From Bartonella clarridgeiae ATCC 51734 (lineage in GTDB: Bacteria; Pseudomonadota; Alphaproteobacteria; Rhizobiales; Rhizobiaceae), in assembly GCF_000518185.1 (NCBI RefSeq), contig NZ_KI912397.1:1-64000 (forward strand): a DNA stretch of 64,000 nucleotides. Direction: 5' to 3'. Positions 9,381 to 20,308 of the stretch are shown here, piece by piece. A model generated the notes under the pieces. That model made no database searches and was not told where the DNA came from. It worked only from the letters and a program-made list of their open reading frames with translations. The translations under genes were made by a program, and so were the position numbers. Numbering within the stretch: position 1 is the first letter of the stretch; each line of letters starts with the position of its first letter.

Positions 9381-12104
9381 TTAAACTAGCCTCTCTAAAG
9401 CAATAGATACTTTCTTTTTTGCGTCATATAGCTCTGTAATTCTTTTACGTTCAAGCTCAACAATTTCTTGTTTTGCATTTGCTATGAATTTCGGATTATT
9501 TAATTTAATTGATATTTTCTCAATATCTTGTTCAATTTTACCCATATCTCTTTTCAAACGAATGCGTTCAGCATCTAAATTAATCAACTGCCCTAATGGT
9601 AAACAAAAAATTGCATCTCCCAAAATTATTTGAGCTGATATAGCAGGAACATGATCAGAAAAATGGATTTCTCCAATACGTGCTAATCTTTTAAGAATAG
9701 CCCCATAACGGTGTACACGCTCTTGAATTACCTGCCCTCCTTCTAAAATTACGAGAGGTGCTAGCGCACTTGCTGGAACATTCATTTCAGCACGCACAGA
9801 ACGAATACCACTAACTACATCAATAATCCAACTAATATCATTTGCAGCTTCTTCATCTTTAAATGTAACTTGTGGCCATTGCATCAATGCTAATATATTC
9901 TCACGCTTCATGTCTTGCATCGCTGTAAGAGACCACAACTCCTCTGTTACATGAGGCATAAAAGGGTGGAGAAGTTTATAAACTTCATCAAGGACCCAAG
10001 CTGTACATGCTTGTGCTTCCTTTTTAGAATCTTCATCCGAACCTTGAAACACAGGTTTAAGAAGTTCAAGATACCAATCGCATAATGCATTCCAAATGAA
10101 TCGATATAGTGCGTGAGCAGCATCATTAAATTTATAGTTTTCAATACCCTTAGTAACTGCTGAAACAGTTTTGGATAATTCTGTTAAAATCCAACGATTA
10201 AATGCAAGTTTCGTTTTTTCTGGTTTGAAAGATAAATCATGCCTAACACCATTCATTTCCGCAAATCGAGTGGCATTCCACAATTTCGTAATAAAATTAC
10301 GATAGCCTGCAACACGCGAGGGATTAAGTTTTACATCACGACCTTGCGCCGCCATAATAGCTAAAGTAAAACGTAATGCATCTGCACTATATTGATCAAT
10401 TAGTTCCAACGGATCAACAATATTTCCCTTTGATTTTGACATCTTCGCGCCATGCTGATCCCGCACGAGAGCATGTACATAAACGGTTGGGAAAGGTACT
10501 TCTCCCATAAAGTGTATACCCATCATCATCATACGAGCAACCCAGAAAAAAATAATATCAAATCCAGTGACCGATAGAGATGTTGGATAAAAATTCGTTA
10601 ACTCCATCGTTTTATCAGGCCAACCTAGCGTTGAAAAAGGCCAAAGAGCAGATGAAAACCAAGTATCCAAAACATCCTGATCACGTGTTAACTGAACTGT
10701 TTTACCATAATAAGATAAAGCCGAATCTAAAGCCTCTTTTTCACTTTTTTCAACAAAAATCATGCCATCAGGACCATACCAAGCAGGTATCTGATGTCCC
10801 CACCATAATTGGCGAGAAATACACCAAGGCTGAATATTCTGCATCCAATTGAAATAAGTTTTCTCCCAACTAGCCGGAATAAATTTCGTTTTCCCTTGGC
10901 GAACCGCCTCTATCGCTGGCTCTGCTAATTTTGCAGCATTGACGTACCACTGATCTGTTAAAAGGGGTTCAATGGGTACTCCACTTCGATCACCATGAGG
11001 AACAGCATGAAGGTGATCTTGAATAGTTACACAATAGTCTCTCTCTTCCATCCAAGAAACAATTCGATTTCGTGCAACAAAACGATCAACTTTATCTAAA
11101 TGCTCTACCAACATCTTCAATTCATCAGATAAGACCAAACCATCAAAAAACGCCTCATTATCACGCAAAAAAATCTCAGCCTTTTGCGTTAAAATATTAA
11201 TTAAGCGTAAATTGTACCGCTGTCCTACTTCAAAATCATTAAAATCATGTGCTGGTGTGATTTTTACAGCGCCACTCCCCTCTTCAGGATTGGCATAAGA
11301 ATCACCAACAATTAACAACTTGCGACCAACGAGTGGTAAAATAGCATTTTTCCCTATGAGATCTTTATAACGATCATCTTCAGGATTAACCGCAATACCG
11401 GTATCCCCAAGCATTGTTTCAGGACGTGTTGTTGCAACTGTTATAAAAGTTGTAGAATCATCCGGATCAAAAATTTTCCCTTCAAGCGGATATCTAAAAT
11501 GCCACAAATAACCTTTGATTTCTTTCAATTCAACTTCAAGATCTGAAATAGCCGTCAATAACCTTGGATCCCAATTGACTAAACGCTTGTCCTTATATAT
11601 CAACCCTTGCTTGTAAAGTGTAACAAAAACTTCAAGAACAGCCTGAGATAAACCCTCATCCATTGTGAACCGCTCACGCGACCAGTCACAAGAAACGCCA
11701 AGGCGTTTAAGCTGATTAGTAATAATTCCACCCGCTTCATTACGCCATTTCCAAACACGTTCAATAAACTTTTCTCTTCCCATTTCTTGACGTGCTGGTT
11801 CTTGACGTTCTGCAAGTTGGCGTTCAACAACCATTTGTGTTGCAATCCCTGCATGATCCATACCTGGTTGCCACAGCACATTTTTGCCTCGCATCCGTTG
11901 AAAACGCACCATAATATCCTGAATTGTCGCATTTAACGCATGCCCCATATGAAGCGAGCCTGTGACATTTGGCGGCGGAAGCATAACGCAAAAAGATTCT
12001 GCGTTTCGTTCCAAATCTATCTCTGTTTTAAAAGCTCCACATTTTTCCCATTCTTTTGCAATTCTAGGTTCTACAGAGGCAGCATCATAGTTTTTTTCTA
12101 GCAT
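9381..12104 (-). CDS. valS: Valyl-tRNA synthetase
   Basis: Class Ia aminoacyl-tRNA synthetase charging tRNA-Val and editing mis-acylated Thr. The HIGH-type motif is in PPPNVTGSLHMGHALN near residue 50. The CP1 editing domain includes TTRPETMLGDTGIAVNP. KMSKSKGN is near residue 560, and the C-terminal coiled coil contains LDAERIRLKRDMGKIEQDIEKI. An in-frame GTG lies three codons earlier at 12113, but ATG at 12104 (MLEKNYDAASVEPRIAKEWE) matches the family start and gives 907 aa. It is downstream of a PopZ-like gene, a frequent rhizobial arrangement. Confidence 0.96.
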   Translation of the reverse strand: MLEKNYDAASVEPRIAKEWEKCGAFKTEIDLERNAESFCVMLPPPNVTGSLHMGHALNATIQDIMVRFQRMRGKNVLWQPGMDHAGIATQMVVERQLAERQEPARQEMGREKFIERVWKWRNEAGGIITNQLKRLGVSCDWSRERFTMDEGLSQAVLEVFVTLYKQGLIYKDKRLVNWDPRLLTAISDLEVELKEIKGYLWHFRYPLEGKIFDPDDSTTFITVATTRPETMLGDTGIAVNPEDDRYKDLIGKNAILPLVGRKLLIVGDSYANPEEGSGAVKITPAHDFNDFEVGQRYNLRLINILTQKAEIFLRDNEAFFDGLVLSDELKMLVEHLDKVDRFVARNRIVSWMEERDYCVTIQDHLHAVPHGDRSGVPIEPLLTDQWYVNAAKLAEPAIEAVRQGKTKFIPASWEKTYFNWMQNIQPWCISRQLWWGHQIPAWYGPDGMIFVEKSEKEALDSALSYYGKTVQLTRDQDVLDTWFSSALWPFSTLGWPDKTMELTNFYPTSLSVTGFDIIFFWVARMMMMGIHFMGEVPFPTVYVHALVRDQHGAKMSKSKGNIVDPLELIDQYSADALRFTLAIMAAQGRDVKLNPSRVAGYRNFITKLWNATRFAEMNGVRHDLSFKPEKTKLAFNRWILTELSKTVSAVTKGIENYKFNDAAHALYRFIWNALCDWYLELLKPVFQGSDEDSKKEAQACTAWVLDEVYKLLHPFMPHVTEELWSLTAMQDMKRENILALMQWPQVTFKDEEAANDISWIIDVVSGIRSVRAEMNVPASALAPLVILEGGQVIQERVHRYGAILKRLARIGEIHFSDHVPAISAQIILGDAIFCLPLGQLINLDAERIRLKRDMGKIEQDIEKISIKLNNPKFIANAKQEIVELERKRITELYDAKKKVSIALERLV

Positions 12105-12269
12105 CTTATCCACTTATTCATAACATCGCTGAAAAAACAACTTATGGTCAAAATACCCAACCACATTACATGCAAACACTACTTATCTAAAATGGCTTTG
12201 TAAAACTATACATGAACTCTGATAATCAAATTAAATGCCAGACTGCAAAAATAATGAGTTTAAAAGCTC

Positions 12270-12815
12270 TTAAGGTAAATTTTTAAGGGTTTTGACAATC
12301 TCTTCACGTAGGATTTTTTCAAGTAAAATAGGCAATTGACATTGCAACCATTCTGCTATGGCTGGACGCAATACATCTCTTGCAACCTTTTCAGCAGAGG
12401 AAACAACATACGCAGATAATTCTACACAATCAGAAGATGTATTTTTTTTCTGTGACACAAACGCCTCATCATATTGTTTTACTTTATGAATAGAATCTTG
12501 CTCTTCAGAGGAAAGCTTTACCCTTTCCATATCGATATTATCTTCTAATTTTGTATCAGCTTTTAAAGAAGAAACTCTATCTTCAGCAGAAAAACCAATA
12601 CGATCAGCCAAAGCCTTCATCGCATCATCGACAGATAAAGTCCTATCATAAATACTTTCTGATGACATTATTGAACTCTTTGCAGAAGCATTTTCTGCAA
12701 TGGATTCACTTGAAAAATCATCAGACCGAACTGAATTCTCTTCAATTATTTCACGGATAGATGTCAAAATCTCATCCATATTTGGCTCATGTAACGCATT
12801 TGAACTCTGTACCAT
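12270..12815 (-). CDS. PopZ/DUF2497 family protein
   Basis: Polar organising protein family (DUF2497), 181 aa. The conserved N-terminal helix MDEILTSIREIIEE starts near residue 13. An acidic, Ser-rich, probably disordered middle follows. The C-terminal oligomerisation helices include VARDVLRPAIAEWLQCQLPILLEKILREEIVK. In Caulobacter PopZ anchors the centromere and polarity factors at the cell pole; in Rhizobiales it marks the growing pole. That role is assigned by family and context (tolC-popZ-valS order), not proven here. Confidence 0.85.
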   Translation of the reverse strand: MVQSSNALHEPNMDEILTSIREIIEENSVRSDDFSSESIAENASAKSSIMSSESIYDRTLSVDDAMKALADRIGFSAEDRVSSLKADTKLEDNIDMERVKLSSEEQDSIHKVKQYDEAFVSQKKNTSSDCVELSAYVVSSAEKVARDVLRPAIAEWLQCQLPILLEKILREEIVKTLKNLP

Positions 12816-13058
12816 ACTTAAAACCCTCTCAAAAACGCAAAAACAAATAAACTAATATTTTACTGTAGCAAAAGAATGACGAAATTAACACATCTCTTCA
12901 TCTTAAATATGATACTACACACAACTTTTTTCCAACGTGATACAAAATTTTATTTAGGCAAAACATATTTCCAATATCAATAATTAATTTACAATCTACT
13001 CGTTTATGAAAGCTAAAATCATCCCAGCGGTAAAAATTACCGACTATATACTCGATCC

Positions 13059-14351
13059 TCAGCGAACATATTTAATCGTTTTCAAACCCAAATAATTTGC
13101 AGTCAATTTACCAATAGAATATTGAACATTATAGCTCGCAATTACAACATCACATTCTGCAGCTATTAGTGCAATCTGAGCGTTAATTAACTGGGTTTGA
13201 GAATTTAAAACATCCAGTGTAGTTGCCTGCCCTACACGATTTTCTTGAATACGACCTTTAAAAGCAATGTCAGCAGCACGAACACTCTCGCGATAAGCTG
13301 CAACAGATGCACGTGCACCTTCTAGCTGAAACCAAGCAGAAGTGAGCGCCTGTTTCACATTACTTTGGGCTAAATCAAATTGAAAATAAGCTTGCCTATA
13401 TTGTTCTTTTGCCTGGCGAATCTGCGCAGACATACGTCCCCCTTCAAAAATTGGAAAACTAAGTGAAAGCCCTACTGATTGAGAAACTCCATCTTCCCCA
13501 GGTCCCCTATAAATTCGATTATAAGATGTTGTTGCAGATAAATCAACTTTAGGAAGCAATGCTCCTTCTTTGGCTTTGACATTATAAAAACTAGAATCAA
13601 TTAAATATCTTGCATAAAGAATCGCTGGATGCGTAACAATACTAATTTGATAACCAGCATCAAGATTCACTGGTAATTCTCTTGCCACCAGTGGACGTTC
13701 TAATTTTGCAGGATCAACGCCAATTACTTGCCGATAAATTGCTTCTGCTGATTTTATATTAGCATGAGCAATACTGAGCTCAGAAACAGCAACAGAACGA
13801 GCTGCTTGTGCTTGGGCAAAATCAACACGTCCTCCTTCTCCTACTTCAAGTTTTGCTTTATCTGAACGCACTTGCTCTTCAAGGGCAATCAAATTTTTTC
13901 GACGAAGATCAGCAATACGACGCGCTTTGTATACATTAGCATATGCTATTACAACATCGAGAAACATATTTTGCTCAACATTACGAAAATATTCACGTTG
14001 CGCTTTCATTTTTAATTTAGCTGAAAAGAACGTATTTTGTGTGATAAAACCATCAAATAATCTTTGATTTAACCTTATTCCTATAAATCCAGAATTACTA
14101 TAAGGAGCTGTAACAGCTTTGTTTCGACCATAGCTTCCAATCCCTTCAATTTTTGGTAAAAAGCCTGAGCCTGCAATAACTACATCATCATTTGATATTC
14201 GCACAGCCGCGCGCTCACTATTCAATTTAGCATTATACAGATAAGCTTTAGCAAAAGCATCCATCAATGTATCAGCGTAAGCTAATTCAAAGACAGAAAT
14301 GCAAAAAATCAGAAATAAACATACTTGAAGTTTTTTGTTTATTTTAAACAC
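13059..14351 (-). CDS. tolC: TolC family outer membrane channel protein
   Basis: Outer-membrane/periplasmic tunnel for type I secretion and efflux, 430 aa. The signal peptide ends near LAYADTLMDAF. Two repeats of the TolC helical hairpin are seen, with TLDVLNSQTQLINAQIAL in the second and LNQRLFDGF and LSFPIFEGGRMSAQIRQA as strand markers. The start codon is GTG at 14351, with AGGA about 9 bases upstream; no in-frame ATG precedes the signal peptide. It lies between the pcm-like and PopZ genes. Confidence 0.92.
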   Translation of the reverse strand: MFKINKKLQVCLFLIFCISVFELAYADTLMDAFAKAYLYNAKLNSERAAVRISNDDVVIAGSGFLPKIEGIGSYGRNKAVTAPYSNSGFIGIRLNQRLFDGFITQNTFFSAKLKMKAQREYFRNVEQNMFLDVVIAYANVYKARRIADLRRKNLIALEEQVRSDKAKLEVGEGGRVDFAQAQAARSVAVSELSIAHANIKSAEAIYRQVIGVDPAKLERPLVARELPVNLDAGYQISIVTHPAILYARYLIDSSFYNVKAKEGALLPKVDLSATTSYNRIYRGPGEDGVSQSVGLSLSFPIFEGGRMSAQIRQAKEQYRQAYFQFDLAQSNVKQALTSAWFQLEGARASVAAYRESVRAADIAFKGRIQENRVGQATTLDVLNSQTQLINAQIALIAAECDVVIASYNVQYSIGKLTANYLGLKTIKYVR

Positions 14352-14410
14352 AATATAAATCCTAAACTAATCATACTACTCTTTTTATCTATTCATAAAA
14401 AAAATCAGCA

Positions 14411-15085
14411 TTAAAAAACAAAATTAGGGATTTTTAAAAATCCAGATAAGGGTTTCACAGAAAGATTAAAACCACGACAAGCCGAAATAGTGCTCTCTTT
14501 TTTTATATAGATTCGTGCAACACCAGCATTACCATATCCTTCAACCACAACAAGGCGCCCGCCTTCTCTCATTTGATCAAAAATACCATCAGGAATGAAA
14601 TCAACAGAACCTTCAATAAGAATTACATCATAAGGTCCTTTAACAGTATATCCCTTCTCTAAGGTCCCATGAACGACCATCACATTATCACACTGATTAC
14701 GCTCCAAAATCTTAACAGCCTGTTCTACAAGTACCTTATTGCTTTCTAATGCAATAACAGATTTCGCAAGTTTTGAAAACAATGCAGCACAATAACCACT
14801 ATTTGCACCAATATCCAAAACAACATCTGATGATTTTACAGCTGCCAGTTGTAACAATTTTGCTAAAGATGCAGGTCTCATTAAATGACGTGCAGATAAA
14901 TCATTCTGCGCAGGCAACAAAACAATATCAGTATCACGATAACTTAAATCTCTAATATTTTCTGGAACAAAATCTTCACGTGGCACTGTTAAAAATGCTT
15001 CGAGAACCAACAAATCAGTTACATCTACTGTACGAATTTGATTGTCAACCATTTTGCGGCGAAGTTCTACAAAATCTATTACCAT
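14411..15085 (-). CDS. pcm: Protein-L-isoaspartate O-methyltransferase family protein
   Basis: SAM-dependent methyltransferase of the PCMT family, 224 aa from ATG 15085. It carries MVDNQIRTVDVTD, VPREDFVPE, and the SAM-binding motif DIGANSGYCAALFSKL. The frame extends 17 codons further upstream, but GAGAGAAG lies just before 15085 and family members begin with this MVDNQIR region. In rhizobia this PCMT-like gene stands directly before tolC, as here. Whether it repairs isoaspartate in proteins or has another substrate is unknown, because this subgroup diverges from enzymatic Pcm. Confidence 0.82.
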   Translation of the reverse strand: MVIDFVELRRKMVDNQIRTVDVTDLLVLEAFLTVPREDFVPENIRDLSYRDTDIVLLPAQNDLSARHLMRPASLAKLLQLAAVKSSDVVLDIGANSGYCAALFSKLAKSVIALESNKVLVEQAVKILERNQCDNVMVVHGTLEKGYTVKGPYDVILIEGSVDFIPDGIFDQMREGGRLVVVEGYGNAGVARIYIKKESTISACRGFNLSVKPLSGFLKIPNFVF

Positions 15086-15308
15086 CACTAGTCTTCTCTC
15101 CCATACGCAATAAAAGCCCCAACAAAGCAGTAACAATTAAGACATGAACATCTTCTACTACTATCGGTTTGACAAATAAAGCATGCTACAGTCAATAATT
15201 AAGATCCTCATTGCACCAATTTTAATGTACACGACATTCTACTTGCTACTCGCTACTAGGTACGAAAGCAGCTCATTTGAGATTTTGAGAATTATCAATC
15301 AAAATAGC

Positions 15309-15382
15309 TGGAGGCCTCGCCCGGAATCGAACCGGGATACAAGGATTTGCAGTCCTCTGCGTAACCATTCTGCCACGAGGCC
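15309..15382 (-). tRNA. tRNA-Cys (GCA)
   Basis: The acceptor arm GGCCTCG pairs with CGAGGCC, the discriminator is T and CCA is encoded. The anticodon loop reads CTGCAAA with anticodon GCA. The T-arm loop is GTTCGATTC-like with the stem CCCGG/CCGGG. It lies between the pcm-like gene and tRNA-Asn, on the opposite strand to the latter. Confidence 0.96.
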
Positions 15383-15570
15383 TCATTAAAAATGTAAAGA
15401 TCGTCAATAAGGGAAGGCAAAGCATCCGTCAAGGCAAAGAAGCTTTTTCTAACCTTTTTTCATTCATTCAACATTGTAATTTTGATATTTAAAAAATTAA
15501 AGTAATTTTTCTCTTTGCAAATCAACATTGCTTTGCTATAGCCTTTGTAATTTAGGTGATTATATACTGT

Positions 15571-15645
15571 TCCCCGGTAGCTCAGTGGTAGAGCAACCGG
15601 CTGTTAACCGGTTGGTCGCTGGTTCGAATCCGGCCCGGGGAGCCA
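15571..15645 (+). tRNA. tRNA-Asn (GTT)
   Basis: The acceptor arm TCCCCGG pairs with CCGGGGA, followed by G and an encoded CCA. The D arm is AGCTCAGTGGTAGAGC, the anticodon stem CCGGCTGTTAACCGG has anticodon GTT, and the T arm has GGTTCGAATCC. A complete cloverleaf with no intron. Confidence 0.97.
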
Positions 15646-16435
15646 TATATTTTTATAGAACGCGTAACTTAATTTATTGATATTTTTAAAGATGAGGGAC
15701 GATACATAAAGATAAGGGAATAAAATCTTAAATTTTCTTCTACAATGTATCGCGAATCAATACTTTTGTGAATTGTTTTATCGTTTTTATAAACTCTTTA
15801 ATCTTTGTGATTTGATTTTTTGGACATTTTTCCAAACATATTATTGGGCATTTTGTTTGTTACGCTGTAAGATTTGTTTTGCCAAATTTAGTCTGATGAC
15901 AGTAAAGTCTTTTCGCTCTAAATAAATTGAAGACCAATCGGTACAAGAATCACATTCATTTGTCGCTTACCCATTGAGCAAGATTAAGCAAGCATGTCGG
16001 CATTTTAATTTTAATTTCATTTTCTACTTCCAGCCACGTTATTGCTCTCTTTACAATTTTTTCTATTTGTTTTTTTATGTTTAACGTCTTTCCAAAATAA
16101 AAAAACTCTTGCTAAAGTTATAAAAAAGTGGCCAAAATCGCTATCATCAATAGCACCAATAGTGAGAATGGTGGACTTAAATGACACTACAATATACAAA
16201 GTAAACTAATTTCATATTAAGAAAAACACAACAGCATAACAGCGTATTTTTTTGCTTATTGCACCTAGATAATAGTTTTATATCTAACACTGTACGGTAT
16301 TAAGTTTTAGTAATGCTTTGTAAACCTGCGCTACATAATTTCACTAACTTTCAGAACAGAATGACTTCGCATATTTTGTTTTTTTATGTTATTAATCGAA
16401 AGTTTTTACTTTGTGATTGTGCAATTTTACCAGTG
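15646..16435. other. Spacer after tRNA-Asn with one unconvincing small frame
   Basis: About 790 AT-rich bases. A 60-aa frame on the minus strand (16017-16199) has no recognisable family, no good ribosome-binding site and an ordinary random composition. I regard this stretch as probably non-coding or decayed. Confidence 0.5.
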
Positions 16436-17686
16436 CTACTTAAATTTTTTCCAACCTTTAGACCTTTTTAAATGGCGTTCCTTATTATCTTCTCGCTTAT
16501 GAGTTTTCGGTTCAGGTAGCTTTTCCGGCAATGCTGCAAACTGAGGAGGAATTTCTTTGCGTGTTAATTTTATACGAATCAAGCGCTCTATAGCAGACAA
16601 ACGTGCCCGTTCTACCTTTTCATCAAAAAGCGTAATAGCATCACCAGACGCACCATTACGTCCGGTACGACCAATACGATGCACATAACTTTCAGCGTTA
16701 TCTGGCAAATCATAATTAATAACATGGCTAATTCCCGGTATATCAATACCACGTGCAACAATATCAGTTGCAACCAAAATTCTTACCAATCCTTCACGAA
16801 AATCTTTTAATGCACACTGCCGAGCATTTTGTGATTTATTTCCATGGATTGTCGCAACAGAATATCCTGTTTTTTTCAAACTACGCGCAACAGAATCAGC
16901 TCCATGTTTAGTACGTATAAACACAATAACTGAAGCCAAAGCAGGATTTGTCAAAAGTTTACTCAAAACACTTTTTTTTTCACTTGTAGAAACACAATAC
17001 AGCACTTGAGTAATTTCTACAGCAGTGGTTCCCTGAGGAACAACTTCTATTTTTATCGGTTTCTTAAGTAAATTATCTGCAAGCACATTAACTTCTTTTG
17101 GCATTGTAGCAGAAAAAAGTGCTGTTTGACATTTTTTATGCAGAAAGTTTGCAATTTGTCGCACATCACTAATAAAACCCATATCTAACATACGATCAGC
17201 CTCATCTAGAACAAAAAAACGTGACTGAGAAAGATCAATATATTTACTACGGATAAGATCCATTAAACGTCCAGGTGTTGCAATTAAAATATCCACCCCC
17301 TTTGCCATCCGTTTAATTTGTATCAAACGCGACATTCCACCTAAAATCAAACACGTTGAAAGATGAGTTCCTTTTGCAACAGCACTAATTGCTTCTTCAA
17401 TCTGAACAGCAAGCTCACGTGTAGGAACCAAAATTAAAGCTCGTGCAGTTTTAGGATGACGCTTATCACCTAAAGTTAAAATTCGGTTCAAAATAGGTAA
17501 ACTAAATGCCAATGTTTTTCCAGAACCAGTTTGTGCAATCCCTAAAACATCATGTCCTTTTAACATTACTGGAATAGCTTGTGCTTGAATAAGCTTAGGT
17601 TTGCTCATACCAGCATTAAATAGGTTTTTAATTAAAAGAGAGGACAAACCTAGTTCTGCAAAAACATTTTCTTTACTTATACTCAA
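16436..17686 (-). CDS. rhlE: DEAD-box RNA helicase (RhlE-like)
   Basis: ATP-dependent RNA helicase, 416 aa. Motifs in order: Q-motif region FAELGLSSLLIKNL, Walker A AQTGSGKT (near 57), PTRELAVQ, GGMSRLIQ, TPGRLMDL, DEAD (near 160), SAT, ARGIDIPGISHVINYDLP and HRIGRTGR. A basic C-terminal tail (KEIPPQF, then Lys/Arg-rich) is typical of RhlE. No ATG is available at the N-terminus; the likely start is TTG at 17686 (SISKENVFAELG), with AGGGAAAG upstream. The role is probably ribosome assembly or RNA turnover. Confidence 0.9.
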   Translation of the reverse strand: MSISKENVFAELGLSSLLIKNLFNAGMSKPKLIQAQAIPVMLKGHDVLGIAQTGSGKTLAFSLPILNRILTLGDKRHPKTARALILVPTRELAVQIEEAISAVAKGTHLSTCLILGGMSRLIQIKRMAKGVDILIATPGRLMDLIRSKYIDLSQSRFFVLDEADRMLDMGFISDVRQIANFLHKKCQTALFSATMPKEVNVLADNLLKKPIKIEVVPQGTTAVEITQVLYCVSTSEKKSVLSKLLTNPALASVIVFIRTKHGADSVARSLKKTGYSVATIHGNKSQNARQCALKDFREGLVRILVATDIVARGIDIPGISHVINYDLPDNAESYVHRIGRTGRNGASGDAITLFDEKVERARLSAIERLIRIKLTRKEIPPQFAALPEKLPEPKTHKREDNKERHLKRSKGWKKFK

Positions 17687-17955
17687 AATAAAACTTTCCC
17701 TAGCTCGATAATTATCAATAAATCACAAGCTAAACCGCAACATTCAAAAACTCACGCAATAGAAGAGTAGAGTCCTAATATTTAACTTTGTGGACCAACG
17801 CTTTAAATAAAAACAAGCTGCAAAATACTCCATTTGAGCATTTTATCAAAATAAGGTATATAAAATACTTTTGTGCAAAGATTTAAAATCAACACAAACG
17901 CTTCAATAGCAATATCATTGAATTAAAATAAAAAGCAAGCATTTTGCAAAATTAT

Positions 17956-18486
17956 TTATTTTTCTATTACTATTTCCTTAGGCATATTCATTCGATTAAA
18001 ATCAGGATAAATCTCTAAAAAGATTGTATTTTGTATAGTCTTCTGTCCCCCATAAACTAAAGACCATTTAGCATTATCAAAAATCGCTAAGGTTTTATAT
18101 TTTATGATACGATCCTTTGTCTCAATCATAGTTGGAATCAAAGCATAAAAAATATCTTTATTAATTTGCTTATAGTCTATTTCTGTTTCATCTAAATGAT
18201 AAGCATCAGCAGGCAGACTTTCAAACTGAATACGGAGTTTCTCGAGGAAATTATTGCGTAAACTATCCTCTGTTGTGTTTAACCGACGTGCCATTTCTTT
18301 ATAAAGCCGATCAGGCATGTGAGTAGCAATAATAGAAAAATTTCTATTTTTCACAGCATTATTAATATCAACAACTAAACTTGAAAGTGCAGTTTTTTGC
18401 ATTATTGTTGGTTCAGCTACTACATTATATGCTCCAATGCCTAATAATAAAAACACACTCAGCATAAAACAAAAAATGGATTTCAC
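17956..18486 (-). CDS. Hypothetical exported protein
   Basis: 176 aa. I do not recognise the family. It has an N-terminal signal peptide (hydrophobic core FCFMLSVFLLLGIGAY, probable cleavage after VVAEP or VVA) and no other membrane segment, so it is probably periplasmic. The mature part mixes helices (DINNAVKNRNFSIIATHMP) and strands (FYALIPTMIETKDRIIKYKTLAIFDNAKWSLVYGG), resembling a small NTF2-like or DUF-type fold, but that is only an impression. The start is GTG at 18486, with AAAGGAT nine bases upstream. It stands alone between decayed spacers. Confidence 0.75.
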   Translation of the reverse strand: MKSIFCFMLSVFLLLGIGAYNVVAEPTIMQKTALSSLVVDINNAVKNRNFSIIATHMPDRLYKEMARRLNTTEDSLRNNFLEKLRIQFESLPADAYHLDETEIDYKQINKDIFYALIPTMIETKDRIIKYKTLAIFDNAKWSLVYGGQKTIQNTIFLEIYPDFNRMNMPKEIVIEK

Positions 18487-19636
18487 TTTTTATATCCTTT
18501 TGTTCAAAAAATTTTCAAATTACAAAATCAAATAACTCTTGATCGTCTGCAATATTACGATATGATTAATAAAAATCTTTAAATTTTCCCTATAAAATAT
18601 AGAAATTAATATTTTTTTGAAAAAATAATTAATACAGAATCAAAATTTCTAGCTGACTTCTTTAAAGATACTAAAAATATACAAAATATCATCATCAGAA
18701 TGATGATAATTGAACTGAAAACTACTTAAACTAGAACGTTGTGAAAAACTAAAAATAAAATATCTCCCTGAAAATATAAAATCGGTCCTTTAATATCTCG
18801 AAAATGTTCAAAATTAAAATTACCATCAGAAACAATTAGAAGAATCTTTTTCCTTAAATTCTTGATGAAAAATACTTTTCAGAGCATCAATCGACAAAAA
18901 ATCAGCTATTTCAAGAACAATACTTCCAAAATTCAGCATTTCAAATTATTGAAAACAAATTCGATTTTTAAAAACTATAATAATAAATCTAGTAAAACTG
19001 CTCCAATATATCATAATTTAATGGACTAATTTCAGCTACAATAGCCTCATCTACAAAGTGTATCGATATTTTCAATTTGACAGATTTACTTAAACAAAGA
19101 AATCAACTTTCAACTCCTTTTAGCCCAACAAAGTGAAACTCTGTTTGTCAATCACATTAACATAACAAATTACTTACACCACTAACCAAATCAGTTCCTC
19201 CTACAAATACAATAATCAGATCTAGCTCGTTTATTTTCATTGATTTATTAGAAAGCAGCTTAGCATAAAATTTGTCGTTTGCTACTTATCAAGAATTTTG
19301 GAAACAAAATTGAAAGCATTACAAATTTTATATGCCATGTACAGCTATTAAATCTTTATGTTTCAAATAAACATCTGCATCATATTTTTAACCAAAAAAG
19401 CCATTTCATTGAGACAGCATTTCAAAAATTATGTAAAGCCATCATAGTTTTAGTTATATCCTAAACAAATTTACTCATAGCGTGAATTTATTTTCTCATA
19501 ACATAAATATCACACAGATTTCCTTTAATCATAGGTTATAAATTTTCTGTCAAAAATTTTATTAAAAGTTGAACACTTTATCTTTTAATTATTAATCCTT
19601 GATTCAATAAAAGATATGCCTTATGGAAAACTGTCC
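18487..19636. other. Decayed, AT-rich region upstream of tRNA-Leu
   Basis: About 1.15 kb without an intact gene. On the minus strand several codon-like stretches survive between stops. One near 18780-18870 would read IVSDGNFNFEHFRDIKGP and another near 19200-19235 would read ELDLIIVFVGGTDLVSG. They suggest a dead gene of roughly 0.7 kb, but I cannot name its family. Confidence 0.4.
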
Positions 19637-19722
19637 GCGGACGTGATGAAATCGGTAAACATAGCAGACTTAAAATCTGCCGGCCTAAAGCCTTGCGGGT
19701 TCAAGTCCCGCCGTCCGCACCA
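19637..19722 (+). tRNA. tRNA-Leu (TAA)
   Basis: The acceptor arm GCGGACG pairs with CGTCCGC, followed by A and an encoded CCA. The anticodon loop is CTTAAAA with anticodon TAA. A long class II variable arm (CCGGCCTAAAGCCTTGC) and T arm GCGGGTTCAAGTCCCGC complete the molecule. It marks the left edge of the accessory zone. I found no convincing direct repeat of its 3' end downstream that would prove integration at this site. Confidence 0.97.
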
Positions 19723-20308
19723 TTTTCTTAGATTTTTCCTTATTTTTCAATAAGCTATCTCAGAATTAAAAATAAACCACCTTTTGTAAAGACATTATAA
19801 CGCTATCAGGTAGGATTTAGTTCTGAAAAATTGCGAATCAAAAATTCTTAATACAGCAAATTACTTAGGTATTTATCACGTACTATAAACATCTTTCATA
19901 TTAGGAATGGCTTGAGAAAATATTCAAAAGTTAGGTTAAGTTGTAGAAAGTCCCAAAGCATCAAAGAATAATTTATATCTTTTTTTAGCATTATTTATAA
20001 GCTAATCAAATGAAACTACTTATAAGGTTTATATTTCTTATGATACCCAAAATATCCCATAGAATCGATTGTTAGTATATCAAATTCGCATCCTCGCAAC
20101 ATTCTTTTATCCTATTAGTTAAATCACAAATAATATAACAATAACCACACTTTCCTTGTAAGGATATTGTAAGCACACCATCACATCCAATAAAATTGCT
20201 ATATGCGATAAATGCACAATTATATAGAATGAGAGCCCACAACAACCTGAAGGTTTAATCCCAGCCCTTATTTTTTTCAAAATTGATAATTTAATTAGAG
20301 ATTTATAC
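19723..20308. other. Spacer between tRNA-Leu and the YopJ-family gene
   Basis: About 590 AT-rich bases with no gene I can support. Many stops occur in all frames, and no integrase remnant was recognised. Confidence 0.5.

Noticed and set aside
9162-9389. 75-aa frame in the spacer after the transporter operon
   Set aside because: No ribosome-binding site, no family, AT-driven composition, and it runs into the end of valS.
16017-16199. 60-aa minus-strand frame after tRNA-Asn
   Set aside because: No recognisable family or start signal; kept only as a note in the spacer.
20240-20275. GGTTTAATCCCAGCCC resembles a tRNA T arm / tRNA-Leu 3' end and could be an attachment site
   Set aside because: Only a loose match with no exact shared core of useful length; no integrase gene nearby.
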